Positions 23,488-31,853 are shown, numbered from the stretch's first letter. The stretch: 38,662 bases of DNA from an uncultured Oscillospiraceae bacterium (GCA_934661135.1 CAKUJA010000005.1:1-38662), one strand, 5' to 3'. Program-made: numbers and translations. The notes: generated by a model from the letters alone, not told the origin.

Positions 23488-25071
23488 ATGAAAAAACGGA
23501 TTGTTTCGGTGCTTTTGGCGTTGGCGTTGCTGGTGCTGCTGCCGTGCGGCGTACTGGCAGCAGGGACAACGGAGCTGGATGGGACGGCGGCGTATCTGAC
23601 AAGCACGGTGACGCGGCCGGAGCTTGGCTCTGTCAGCGGCGACTGGACGGTCATCGGTTTGGCTCGAAGTGCCTGCCGCGTGCCGGACTCGTATTTTTCG
23701 GATTATGCGAAGCGCGTGGAACAGACGGTGAAGGACTGCGCCGGTGTGCTGAGCGAGCGGAAATATACCGAATATTCGCGCGTGATTCTCGCGCTGACCG
23801 CGATAGGGAAGAATCCGTCCAACGTGGGCGGCTACAATTTGCTGCGGCCGCTTGGAGACTACGAAAAGACGGTTTATCAGGGGATCAACGGCGCGATCTG
23901 GGCCCTGATTGCGCTGGACTCCGGCAACTACGAAATCCCGACAAACCGTGAGGCAAAGACGCAGGCAACACGGCAGCGCTATTTGGACGCGATTTTGACG
24001 AGTCAACTTTCGGATGGCGGCTGGTCGCTGTCCGGCAGCGGGGACGTTGACCCGGATGTGACGGCAATGGCGCTTCAGGCGCTTGCCGGGTACCGGGGGC
24101 AGAAGAAGGTGCAGGCCGCGGTGGACAAGGGCGTGAGCTGCCTGGCGGCGCTTCAGGACAGCCGGGGCGGATATGCATCGTGGGGTGTGCGGAACGCGGA
24201 GTCGACGGCGCAGGTGATTCTGGCGCTCTGTGCGCTGGGTATTTCGGCAGAGGACAGCCGGTTCGTCAAGGGCGGCAATACGCTGAAGGATGATCTGCTG
24301 CGGTACCGGCAGGCGGATGGCAGCTTCGTCCACACGGAGGACGGAAAAACCGGCAGCAGCCAGACGGCGACGGAGCAGGGATTTTTGGCGCTGACGGCGC
24401 TGGCGCGTGCAGAGCGCGGCGAGACGAGCATCTATCGGATGCAGGCGTCGGACGCGGCGCACGGGAAGCCGAATCCGGCGGTCTCGGTGCCGGCGGTGAG
24501 CAAGGCCGGGACAACCTTTGACGACATTCAGGGACATCAGAACCAGAGCGCGATTGAGGCACTGGCGGCGCGGGGAATTTTGAACGGCGTCGGAAAAACG
24601 GAGTTTCAGCCGAACCGCACGATGACGCGCGCGGAATTTGCGGCAACGGTGGCGCGGGCGCTGGGTCTGCCGCAAAAAAACGGGCAAAAATTTGCGGATG
24701 TTGCGGCAGGGAAGTGGTACGCTGCGGCAGTTGGTACGGCAAGCGCTTACGGCATTGTAAGCGGCGTCGGCGGCGGAAGATTCAATCCCAGCGGCACCAT
24801 CACGCGGCAGGAAGCGGCGGCGATGGTGGCACGCGCAGCGAAGCTCTGCGGTTTCGATACGGCACTTGCGGCTGCGGATACCGCAAAGACGCTTTCTCAG
24901 TTTGGAGATTACCGATCGGTTTCCGATTGGGCGCGCGAACCGGTTGCATTCTGCTATGCAAGCGGAATCTGTGATGCGGGCAGCGGCAGAATTGAGCCGG
25001 GGAAGGCAATTGCCCGATGTGAAATTGCGCAGATGATCTACAATCTGCTCCGTGTCGCAGACCTGATTTGA
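23488..25071 (+). CDS. Secreted alpha/alpha-toroid protein with three SLH domains
   Basis: 527 residues from ATG 23488. A signal peptide (MKKRIVSVLLALALLVLLPC, cleavage after VLAA) leads to a repeat region at about 50-320 like prenyltransferase/squalene-cyclase toroids (LSDGGWSLSGSGDVDPDVTA, then ALQALAGY, and SRGGYASWGVRNAESTAQV). Three SLH domains follow: TTFDDIQGHQNQSAIEALAA with FQPNRTMTRAEFAATVARAL; FADVAAGKWYAAAV with FNPSGTITRQEAAAMVARA; YRSVSDWAREPVAFCYASGI. SLH domains bind secondary wall polymers, so the toroid is displayed on the cell surface. Ligand unknown; related architectures include cobalamin-binding and surface-adhesion proteins. Confidence 0.88.
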   Translation: MKKRIVSVLLALALLVLLPCGVLAAGTTELDGTAAYLTSTVTRPELGSVSGDWTVIGLARSACRVPDSYFSDYAKRVEQTVKDCAGVLSERKYTEYSRVILALTAIGKNPSNVGGYNLLRPLGDYEKTVYQGINGAIWALIALDSGNYEIPTNREAKTQATRQRYLDAILTSQLSDGGWSLSGSGDVDPDVTAMALQALAGYRGQKKVQAAVDKGVSCLAALQDSRGGYASWGVRNAESTAQVILALCALGISAEDSRFVKGGNTLKDDLLRYRQADGSFVHTEDGKTGSSQTATEQGFLALTALARAERGETSIYRMQASDAAHGKPNPAVSVPAVSKAGTTFDDIQGHQNQSAIEALAARGILNGVGKTEFQPNRTMTRAEFAATVARALGLPQKNGQKFADVAAGKWYAAAVGTASAYGIVSGVGGGRFNPSGTITRQEAAAMVARAAKLCGFDTALAAADTAKTLSQFGDYRSVSDWAREPVAFCYASGICDAGSGRIEPGKAIARCEIAQMIYNLLRVADLI

Positions 25072-25110
25072 AAAAGAGCATCCACCCGCTTCCGGTGGAT
25101 GCTCTTTTTT
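25071..25110 (+). terminator. Terminator after the SLH protein
   Basis: AAAAAGAGCATCCACC pairs with GGTGGATGCTCTTTTTT; long stem and T-run. Confidence 0.92.
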
Positions 25111-25183
25111 GCGCACGGCGGAACAGAATGCTTTCCTTCCCGGCGCGCATATGGTAGAATGAAGGAAAAGGGGGGGTGGTACG

Positions 25184-27661
25184 GTGGCAAGGCGGAAACA
25201 GGATGTCAACCAGATCTATATTTCAGAGCGGCTGCAGGAGTGCCTGCGGCCGATCGCGCAGTGCGCGCTGACGACCGTGGTTGCACCGATGGGATACGGC
25301 AAGACAACGGCAGTGAACTGGTATCTGCGCGGACGTGAGACGGACGAGGGCGCGAGCATTGTGCGGATCAGCGTGTATTCCGACAATCTGGCGATTTTCT
25401 GGCGGAGCGTGCAGACCGCGTTTGCGCACGCGGGGATTGCAATGATGCGGGACTATCCATGCCCGAACGACACGGCGGGCGCGAGCCTGCTGGCGGACGA
25501 CCTCTGCCACGCGCTGTCGCAAGGGACCTGGTATGTGTTCATCGACGACTTCCATCTGCTGACCGATGCGCGGGTGACGCGCTTTTTCTGTTTGCTGGCG
25601 AACCGGCTACCGGCGTGCGTGCATCTGATTGTGGCAAGCCGCGACCGGTTTTTACCGGGCGAGGAGGTGCTGCGGCTCGGAAGGCGCGTCTGCCGGATCG
25701 GTATGGAGCAGCTGCGGCTGAACCACACGGAGCTGTGCGCCTATGCGCGCCGCTGCGGTACGGCGCTGAGTGAGGAACAGGCGTCGGCGCTGCTCCGGTC
25801 GAGCGAGGGATGGTTTTCTGCGATTTACCTGAATTTGCGAACCTACGCGGAGCTGGGGATGCTGCCGAGCCGGGAATCGGACATCTACTCGATGTTTACG
25901 GCGGCAATGATTGACCCGCTTCCGCCGTGGCAGCAGGAATTTCTGGCGGTGATGGGACTGGCCGATGAATTTGATGCGGAGATGGCGGAGTTTATTACGG
26001 AAAGCGGCAATGCCGCAGGGCTGCTGACGGCGCTGACGGAGCGGAACGCCTTTGTGCGCCGGCTCCCGGACAGTGGAACGTACCGCTTCCACCACATGAT
26101 GAAGGCGTGCGCGGAGGATCGGTTTCGGAAGCTGGATGCGGAAAAACAGCGTGCCTATTGGACGCGCTACGGTGCGTGGTATGAACGCCACGGACTGTAT
26201 CTGCACGCAATGGAGGCCGATTGGAACGGCAGTGCTTATGACGCGCTGCTGCGCGTGGTGCAGAAGGACGCGGGCATTTTTCTGGCTTCGCTGCGGCCGG
26301 AGACGGTCTTGCGCTGTATGGAGCAGTGCCCACGGGAGGCGCTGAAGGCGCGGCCGCTGACGATTCTGGTTTTGATGCGGAGTATGTTCAACTGGCGCAG
26401 AATCCCGGAGATGATGGCGCTGAAGGAATTGCTGCTGACGGCAATCGAGGAACAGCCGGAGATGCCGGAGGAGGAACGCGGGAACCTGCTGGGGGAGTGC
26501 GACCTCATTTTGAGTTTTTTGATGTATAACGACATCACACGGATGAGCCGTCTGCACCGGAGCGCGAGCGCGCAGATGACGCGGCCGGCAATCAGCATCC
26601 AGCGCAGCGGCGGGTGGACGTTCGGCTCTCCGTCGGTACTGATGATGTTCCACCGGGCACCGGGCGAGCTGAACAAGGAGCTTGCCGAAATGGACGAGTG
26701 TATGCCGCACTACTACAAGATTACGAACGGACACGGGCAGGGCGCGGAGACCATCATGCGGGCGGACGCGGCATATCAGCGGGGGCAGTTTGCCGACGCG
26801 CAGATCGCTCTGGAGCGCGCGTATGCGCAGATTCAGGGGAACGGACAGGAGAACATGGCGCTCTGCTGCGACTTTTTGGCATGGCGCATGACGCTCTGCA
26901 CGGAAGCGGCGCCGGCATACGGCTTTGAAGAACGGCACGCGGCGCTGCTGGAGCAGCACAACGGTTCATGGCTCAATCTTTTAAGCAGCATCCGCGCCTA
27001 CTATGGCGCGCTTGCGGGCGCGGTGGAGGAGATTCCGGAGGTATTCCGGGAACACCGGCTCGATACGATCAATTTTCTGGAACCTGGCAGGCCAATGATG
27101 GAGATGATCGAAACTCAGGTCTATCTGGCGCAGGGGGCGTATGCCAAGGTGATTGGGCGGAGCGAGGGACTGCTTGCGGCGTGTGAACGGTTCCACTACG
27201 GTCTGGTGGCGCTCCATGTGCAGATTCAGGCTGCGGCGGCCTATGCGCGGCTCGGAAAACGCGCGGAGGCGGATCAATTTCTGACGCTGGCGCTTGCAGG
27301 CGCGGAGCCGGACGGACTGCTGATGCCGTTTGCGGAGAACTACCGGTATTTGAAGGCGCTGCTGAAGCCGAACGGCGCGTTTTGCGCGCAGATCATCGCG
27401 CTTGGAGAACAGATGGAGGCGCGGTGCGCCGCGCTCCGGCAGCGGAACGCGCATCCGGCGGCGCTTGCGGGACTGACCGCGCGGGAACAGGAGATTGCGC
27501 TGCTGGCCGCGGCGCGGCTGAGTAACCGGGAGATTGCGGAAAAGCTCTATTTATCGGAGGGCAGCGTCAAGCAGTATGTCAATCAGGTCTACGCAAAGCT
27601 CGGCATCGACGGCGAAGTGCGCACAAAGCGGCAGCGGCTTGCGGAGAGGATCAATTCTTAG
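25184..27661 (+). CDS. MalT-like LuxR-family transcriptional regulator (LAL/STAND)
   Basis: 825 residues from GTG 25184 after AAAGGGGGGG. The N-terminal STAND NTPase has Walker A MGYGKTTAV (K40) and a Walker B-like VFIDDFHLLTD. A winged-helix and TPR-like helical region spans the middle. The C-terminal LuxR helix-turn-helix (LTAREQEIALLAAARLSNRE, then SVKQYVNQVYAKLGI) lies at about 763-807. Such proteins are ATP-dependent activators that oligomerise on binding an inducer (MalT: maltotriose). It lies next to an amylase-like gene, which suggests carbohydrate control, but the nearby DUF2442/lipoprotein genes are alternative targets. Confidence 0.9.
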   Translation: MARRKQDVNQIYISERLQECLRPIAQCALTTVVAPMGYGKTTAVNWYLRGRETDEGASIVRISVYSDNLAIFWRSVQTAFAHAGIAMMRDYPCPNDTAGASLLADDLCHALSQGTWYVFIDDFHLLTDARVTRFFCLLANRLPACVHLIVASRDRFLPGEEVLRLGRRVCRIGMEQLRLNHTELCAYARRCGTALSEEQASALLRSSEGWFSAIYLNLRTYAELGMLPSRESDIYSMFTAAMIDPLPPWQQEFLAVMGLADEFDAEMAEFITESGNAAGLLTALTERNAFVRRLPDSGTYRFHHMMKACAEDRFRKLDAEKQRAYWTRYGAWYERHGLYLHAMEADWNGSAYDALLRVVQKDAGIFLASLRPETVLRCMEQCPREALKARPLTILVLMRSMFNWRRIPEMMALKELLLTAIEEQPEMPEEERGNLLGECDLILSFLMYNDITRMSRLHRSASAQMTRPAISIQRSGGWTFGSPSVLMMFHRAPGELNKELAEMDECMPHYYKITNGHGQGAETIMRADAAYQRGQFADAQIALERAYAQIQGNGQENMALCCDFLAWRMTLCTEAAPAYGFEERHAALLEQHNGSWLNLLSSIRAYYGALAGAVEEIPEVFREHRLDTINFLEPGRPMMEMIETQVYLAQGAYAKVIGRSEGLLAACERFHYGLVALHVQIQAAAAYARLGKRAEADQFLTLALAGAEPDGLLMPFAENYRYLKALLKPNGAFCAQIIALGEQMEARCAALRQRNAHPAALAGLTAREQEIALLAAARLSNREIAEKLYLSEGSVKQYVNQVYAKLGIDGEVRTKRQRLAERINS

Positions 27662-27702
27662 AGTGTATCTGAAACCCTAACCAGTGGTTACTACCGGATT
27701 GG

Positions 27703-27743
27703 AAACATCCACCGTACAATGGAGGTACGGTGGATGTTTTTTT
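27703..27743 (+). terminator. Terminator after the LuxR-family gene
   Basis: AACATCCACCGTAC (27704-27717) pairs with GTACGGTGGATGTT, followed by TTTTT. Confidence 0.9.
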
Positions 27744-27754
27744 GCTGGACATCT

Positions 27755-27883
27755 GAGGAACCGCTGAATCAATCGCCTGCGGTGATCGGCGGAGCTTTTC
27801 CGCCAATCCTGCGCGTTTCAAATCTCGGCTTGACGAAAAAACTCTCGTCGCTCACGCTTGTCAATTGAATCATCAGTTAGCTG
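27755..27883. repeat. Possible degenerate MITE
   Basis: The interval starts GAGGAACCGCTGAATCAAT and ends with a similar inverted sequence (ATTGAATCATCAGTTAGCTG). CCGCTGAATCAAT also occurs in reverse at about 19658-19670. No gene is visible in it. Confidence 0.35.
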
Positions 27884-27898
27884 AAAGGAGGAGGACTG

Positions 27899-28141
27899 TT
27901 GTACCGCAGGTATATTGCGGCGGTTGCGCCGCTGGAGCAGCACATTTTACAGATCGACTTCTTATCCGGCAGCAGACTGCTGCTGGACATGAAGCCGTAT
28001 TTGGACAAATGCCGCTTTCGGACGCTGCGGGAACCGGACGTCTGGAACAGCGCGGTGACCAATGGGATTTTTGTACGCTTTGGAAATGTGGAGCTGAGCC
28101 ACGATGAGCTGCTGGCCATGGCGGAGCAGCAGCATCCGTGA
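27899..28141 (+). CDS. DUF2442-like small protein (TTG start)
   Basis: 80 residues from TTG 27899 with a strong AAAGGAGGA upstream. Pattern (MKPYLDKCRFRTLREPDVWN, FVRFGNVELSHDELLAMAE) fits DUF2442, a small beta-rich domain often found beside toxin-like DUF4160 genes. No DUF4160 gene is visible here. It is followed after 31 bp by a lipoprotein gene. Molecular role unknown. Confidence 0.7.
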   Translation: MYRRYIAAVAPLEQHILQIDFLSGSRLLLDMKPYLDKCRFRTLREPDVWNSAVTNGIFVRFGNVELSHDELLAMAEQQHP

Positions 28142-28172
28142 CACAGAACAGGAAAGGGAGGAACAGAGGAAT

Positions 28173-29753
28173 ATGAAAAAGCATTGGAAGAAGCTGGCGG
28201 TATTGCTGACCGTTTTGCTGCTGGGGGCACTGCTGACCGGCTGCGGCGAGCAGGAGGTTTCGGTATCGGTGGTGCTGATTAACCGGAGCGGACAAGGGAT
28301 CACGTCTGTCTGCATCACACCCTCGAACGAGAGCGACTGGGGCGTGAACTATGTCGACGGAATTTTGGAGGACGGAGACAGCATCGTGGCAAATCTCGGC
28401 AGCTACAAGGAATCTGCGGTTCCCGAGACGTGGAACATCCTCGTCTACGGGGAGGACGATGCCATTTTATATGACACGAGCGTCGACGAGATCGATTTTT
28501 TCATTGCAGACGCCGACTATGTGATCTGCTTGCCGCCGGAGAGCGAGGTTCCGATTGAGATCACAAATACCTATGACCCGGAGGAGTATGATGATCTGCT
28601 GCCGGAGGCAACAGGATATACCGAGGAGGAGCTGGGCGGCGATATTTCGGCCTACATCGGCTGCTGGAAATATGACGAGGAGCCGTTTTATCTGGTAATC
28701 AATGAGGACTATGAATGGATTGCGATCAATCTCTACGGAGAGCAGGTCGGCCCGGGCAGCCTGATGCCGGGGGAGAATGAGATTCAGCTCTATCTGGCGG
28801 ACGGCTCCTACTTCATAGCGCTGAATGAGACGGCCTATGGGGAGCTGAGCGATGAGCTCGGCAATACGCTAACGGCGCAGGACTATATTATGCTGCTGCC
28901 GACACCGGAGGACGACCTGAACCAGACGGCAAATTTCCCGGGCGGCTTTCCAAATGTGACGATCGATTACCCGATTCAGATGGAGGCGCACGAGCACCCG
29001 AGCGTCTCGAATGCGCTGAGCTTCAACGCGGTCATGGAGGACGGCACGGACGACTATTATTCCAACATTATGATCGCGTTCCAGCCAATCTCCGGCTATG
29101 ACGACTACATGACGCAGGGCGCGGCAACGGCAAAACCCTATATGAAGCATATGCTCGACGCGTTTCTCAGCAGTATGTACGGCGAGAAGGTGCTCAAGTC
29201 GTTTGGGTCAAACTTCAAGGACAACGGCGACCATTACAGCATGACCGGCTATATGTGGCTCGACGGATCGATTTTCAGCGACGGCCCGAGCCAGCCGGTG
29301 CGCGGCTGCATCGAGGTGCGCTACTACGGGCCGACCGGGTATGCGCTGGTAGCCGTGACAATTGCGGAGGAGGGGCGTATCCGCAACTACTTTGAGATTT
29401 GCAACAAGATGCTCGAAACGCTCTCCTACACTGCGGGATGGAGCACTGCGCCGAAGCCGGTGCCCGCGAAGCCGACGTATTCCGGCGACAGCGGCGACTA
29501 CGGTACGCCGTATTACTGGTATGACGAGGACGGCGACGTCTGGTATTGGAACGGGTATGAGAACGAGTTTATCTCCTACGGCGACAGCGGCTATATCGAC
29601 GATGACACCGGCGAGTATATGGAATCGAATGACGCGGGATGGGATCCTGATGAGGAGGATTACTATGACGACTATGATCCGTGGTCTGACCCCGGCGACG
29701 GTTGGGACGATTATGCCTACGACGATGAGGGTTGGGGAGACTATTTTGACTGA
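28173..29753 (+). CDS. Large lipoprotein with acidic aromatic tail
   Basis: 526 residues from ATG 28173 (GAGGAACAGAGGA upstream). Lipobox LLTGC with Cys24. Mature protein is strongly acidic. The first part resembles beta-rich domains (ITSVCITPSNESDWGVNYVD). The middle (ALSFNAVMEDGTDDYYSNIM) is unassigned. The last about 90 residues are dense in D, Y, W and G (DGDVWYWNGYENEFISYGDS, ending DYAYDDEGWGDYFD), like the tail of the first protein in the window. It is presumably anchored to the outer face of the cell membrane. An 18-bp gap separates it from another lipoprotein. Confidence 0.8.
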   Translation: MKKHWKKLAVLLTVLLLGALLTGCGEQEVSVSVVLINRSGQGITSVCITPSNESDWGVNYVDGILEDGDSIVANLGSYKESAVPETWNILVYGEDDAILYDTSVDEIDFFIADADYVICLPPESEVPIEITNTYDPEEYDDLLPEATGYTEEELGGDISAYIGCWKYDEEPFYLVINEDYEWIAINLYGEQVGPGSLMPGENEIQLYLADGSYFIALNETAYGELSDELGNTLTAQDYIMLLPTPEDDLNQTANFPGGFPNVTIDYPIQMEAHEHPSVSNALSFNAVMEDGTDDYYSNIMIAFQPISGYDDYMTQGAATAKPYMKHMLDAFLSSMYGEKVLKSFGSNFKDNGDHYSMTGYMWLDGSIFSDGPSQPVRGCIEVRYYGPTGYALVAVTIAEEGRIRNYFEICNKMLETLSYTAGWSTAPKPVPAKPTYSGDSGDYGTPYYWYDEDGDVWYWNGYENEFISYGDSGYIDDDTGEYMESNDAGWDPDEEDYYDDYDPWSDPGDGWDDYAYDDEGWGDYFD

Positions 29754-29771
29754 CCGGTGCGGAGGTAACGC

Positions 29772-30215
29772 ATGAGACGGCGCTGGATTGCGTTGCTGCT
29801 GGCATTCCTGAGCATTTTGCTCATGGGATGCCAGCGTGCGGCAGAACCGGAGGTTGAGGAGGATGTGGCCGGAGAGGACTGGCGAACCTGGGGATGGGTG
29901 GACGACTGGGGAACGCTGGTTCTGGATGGGGAGCATATTGACTTGCTGCTCTGCGTGTTTTCGGAAAACGCGGTGCTCTTTTACGACGACGCTACCATGA
30001 CGGAGTTTGCCGATTTGGAGTATCCGTATCCGGTGGAGGATGCGCAGGAGCGCTATGATTCACTCAGTCTGCTTGATAAGAACGGGGATGACCGGGAGGA
30101 TGTGCGGATCGTGTTCCGGCATGAGGACGGTATGGATACGGTGTTCGTCTGGTGCTGGGACGGCAGCGGGTTCGTGTTCGCACCGGAGCTGAGCGGCGAG
30201 GAACCTTATGAATAA
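29772..30215 (+). CDS. Acidic lipoprotein
   Basis: 147 residues. Signal with lipobox LLMGC (Cys20). The mature protein is acidic and rich in Trp/Asp (EDWRTWGWVDDWGTLVLDGE) with VSLLDKNGDD-like and VWCWDGSGFVFA segments; it may be a beta-propeller or VCBS-like fragment (the DKNGDDREDVRIVF stretch resembles a calcium loop). Third gene of the DUF2442-lipoprotein unit. Family not recognised. Confidence 0.75.
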   Translation: MRRRWIALLLAFLSILLMGCQRAAEPEVEEDVAGEDWRTWGWVDDWGTLVLDGEHIDLLLCVFSENAVLFYDDATMTEFADLEYPYPVEDAQERYDSLSLLDKNGDDREDVRIVFRHEDGMDTVFVWCWDGSGFVFAPELSGEEPYE

Positions 30216-30227
30216 CGGATTGTAAAG

Positions 30228-30263
30228 GCTGCCCCGGCAGAAGGATTCTTCCGCCGGGGCAGC
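30228..30263 (+). other. GC-rich hairpin after the lipoproteins
   Basis: GCTGCCCCGGC pairs with GCCGGGGCAGC. Only a weak T-rich stretch follows, so terminator strength is uncertain. Confidence 0.5.
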
Positions 30264-30284
30264 GGAGGATTGTTGAAAAAAGGA

Positions 30285-30313
30285 TTGACAGACGGCGAAA
30301 CGTGTGCTATGAT
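30285..30313 (+). promoter_or_regulatory. tRNA-Thr promoter
   Basis: Perfect TTGACA (30285-30290), 17-nt spacer, TATGAT (30308-30313), about 20 nt before the tRNA. Confidence 0.85.
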
Positions 30314-30332
30314 ACTTAAGCTAAATCGAGAT

Positions 30333-30408
30333 GCTAGTGTGGCTCAGTCGGTAGAGCAGCTGATTCGTAATCAGCAGGTCGCCGGTTCAAGTCCGGCCAC
30401 TAGCTCCA
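30333..30408 (+). tRNA. tRNA-Thr (CGU)
   Basis: 76 nt with encoded CCA. Acceptor GCTAGTG/CACTAGC, D arm GCTC...GAGC, anticodon stem GCTGA/TCAGC with loop TTCGTAA (anticodon CGT), T arm GCCGG-TTCAAGT-CCGGC. The integrase of element B lies directly downstream, so this is the likely integration target. Confidence 0.96.
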
Positions 30409-30410
30409 GA

Positions 30411-30450
30411 AACCGGTGAAAATCGAGAGATTTTCACCGGTTTTCTCTTT
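30411..30450 (+). terminator. tRNA-Thr terminator
   Basis: AAACCGGTGAAAATC pairs with GATTTTCACCGGTTT around GAGA, followed by a T-rich run. It stays intact beside the tRNA, so any integration lies after or just within the tRNA 3' end. Confidence 0.85.
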
Positions 30451-30483
30451 TATTTGTTCGGTTTTTCAGGTGTCAAAACCGCC

Positions 30484-30505
30484 TGACCCACACCGTGACC
30501 CACAC
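30484..30505. repeat. Two direct repeats near the integrase end (possible arm sites)
   Basis: TGACCCACAC occurs at 30484-30493 and 30496-30505, 12 bp apart, between the tRNA and the integrase stop. This is where integrase arm-type or accessory sites are expected. Confidence 0.45.
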
Positions 30506-30519
30506 GGCGAAATGTCCAG

Positions 30520-30567
30520 AGAGCGGCGGAGAGGATGTTTGTCTTATCCTCTCCGCTGCTCTTTTTG
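30520..30567 (+). terminator. Strong hairpin at the integrase 3' side
   Basis: A 17-bp near-perfect stem (AGAGCGGCGGAGAGGAT against ATCCTCTCCGCTGCTCT) followed on plus by TTTTTG. On minus it lies just after the integrase stop. Confidence 0.7.
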
Positions 30568-30570
30568 TTT

Positions 30571-31617
30571 TTACATGACCTGCGCCATAAATTTGCCCAT
30601 CTTTTCGGCGGCACTTTCCTGCATCTGGCGCGTGACGTGGGTGTAGGTGCGGAGTGTGAAGCCTGCATCAAAGTGGCCGAGCATACTCGATACGGTTTTC
30701 ACGTCTATGCCGTTCTGCAATGCCAACGTTGCGAATGTGTGTCGTAAGTCATGAAATCTCAGGTGTTCCAGCCCTGCGTCCTTCAGGATTTTCTTGTGGA
30801 TGTTGACCATCGAGGCCGGATGGTACATCTCGCCTGTTTTCGAGCGCGTGATGTCCGGTTCGCCTGCATTGTTTCGCCCTGCCTGTTTGCTGACGGAGAT
30901 GGTTTTGTTCTCAATGTCCAAGTCTGACCATTGGAGCGCGACCAGCTCGCCCTTGCGTAAGCCGCTGATGAGTTCGAGATAGAACATCGGCAGGACGCCG
31001 CGCTGGTCAGCCGCAGTCAAATAAGACTTGATCTGCTCCGGCGGCAGGATCTTCATTTCGTGCTTTGGGATTTTCGGCGGAACGCAGTCGTCCGCTGGAT
31101 TTCTGACAATCAGGCGTTCTTTCACTGCCCGGTCGAGTGCACTGTGCAGCATCGTGTGGATGCCACGAATCGTCGAATCGCTCAGTCCGGGCTGCTTTCC
31201 CTTCTGCGCTTCACGGAGCCGCCCATGCTCCTGTAGGTCTTTGTAGAGCCATTGCAGGTCGCGGCCTGTCAGTTTTTTCAGCGGAATATCCCCAATGCGC
31301 GGTGTGATGTGCAGTTCGATTCCTCGCCGGTAATACTCCGCAGTCGAGAACCGCAGATGCGGTTTTGCGTATAGCTCGTACCACGTTTGCAGCCATGTGC
31401 CGAGCGTGTACTCGTCTGCCCGACGCACATCGACAGTTTCCGCTTCCGCAACTGCCTTCGCCAGTTTCTCTTTTACCTCTGCTTGTGTCTTGCCGAGGAC
31501 GTTCTTGATCAGCCGTTTCCCTGTCTTTTCATCGTATCCGGCAGTGTAGCGCCCTTCCCAGCGCCCGTCCTTTCGTTTTCGGGTGTTGCCTTCCCCATTT
31601 GCCCGTTTCTTTGCCAT
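30571..31617 (-). CDS. Tyrosine integrase with internal deletion in the catalytic domain
   Basis: 348 residues from ATG 31617 (AAGGAGG upstream; the frame continues 18 codons further but without a better start). Arm-binding repeat (GEGNTRKRKDGRWEGRYTAGY), SAM-like domain (LGTWLQTWYELYAKPHLRFS), SGLRKGELVALQW, HDLRHTFATLAL, MLGHFDAG and LRTYTHVT are all present. Between ALQW and RFHDLRH it has 56 residues where the second integrase of element A has 91. The text jumps from DITRSKTGEM straight to YHPASMVNIHKK, as if recombination between two KT-containing stretches removed the beta-hairpin and the FPSP strand. The catalytic lysine region is therefore disturbed and activity is doubtful. Confidence 0.88.
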   Translation of the reverse strand: MAKKRANGEGNTRKRKDGRWEGRYTAGYDEKTGKRLIKNVLGKTQAEVKEKLAKAVAEAETVDVRRADEYTLGTWLQTWYELYAKPHLRFSTAEYYRRGIELHITPRIGDIPLKKLTGRDLQWLYKDLQEHGRLREAQKGKQPGLSDSTIRGIHTMLHSALDRAVKERLIVRNPADDCVPPKIPKHEMKILPPEQIKSYLTAADQRGVLPMFYLELISGLRKGELVALQWSDLDIENKTISVSKQAGRNNAGEPDITRSKTGEMYHPASMVNIHKKILKDAGLEHLRFHDLRHTFATLALQNGIDVKTVSSMLGHFDAGFTLRTYTHVTRQMQESAAEKMGKFMAQVM

Positions 31618-31734
31618 GTCTGTGCCTCCTTCGTTTTGGTAGCACAAACAACTACCACAGAAAGGGCGCAAAGTCTACTGATTTTTTCGGAAGATCGGAA
31701 TATTTTTTCTGCTTTCGCGTGCACCCAAAAGCCC

Positions 31735-31758
31735 TATTCTTTGTTTACTGCGGCGCAG
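31735..31758 (-). repeat. Junction repeat, copy 4 (24 nt)
   Basis: On minus it begins CTGCGCCGCAGTAAAC and ends CAAAGAATA. It lies upstream of the element B integrase, in the same place and orientation relative to it as copy 2 in element A, with the BlaI/M56 cargo on its far side. Confidence 0.6.
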
Positions 31759-31780
31759 TTTTTGACTCTGACAAATGATG

Positions 31781-31836
31781 TTGACAAGCGTTAGCATTTA
31801 TGCTATTCTCCGAATATAACGTGCGTTAACATTTGC
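31781..31836 (+). promoter_or_regulatory. Autoregulated promoter of the first BlaI cassette
   Basis: TTGACA (31781-31786), 17-nt spacer, TATTCT (31804-31809). A perfect palindrome TAGCATTTATGCTA (31792-31805) sits between and over the core elements. A related half (GCGTTAACATTTGC, 31823-31836) repeats downstream of GCGTTAGCATTT. This is where a BlaI-type dimer would bind to block transcription. Confidence 0.65.
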
Positions 31837-31853
31837 AATAGGGGTGGTATGCA

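Noticed and set aside
22149..25209. Minus-strand ORFs opposite the GH13 and SLH genes
   Set aside because: Antisense shadows; the plus-strand genes carry complete catalytic or SLH motifs.
25652..26959. Minus-strand ORF opposite the LuxR-family gene
   Set aside because: Antisense shadow of an intact 825-residue gene.
27662..27898. Riboswitch or T-box upstream of the DUF2442-like gene
   Set aside because: The only stable structures are the LuxR-gene terminator and an imperfect inverted repeat; no known aptamer core recognised.
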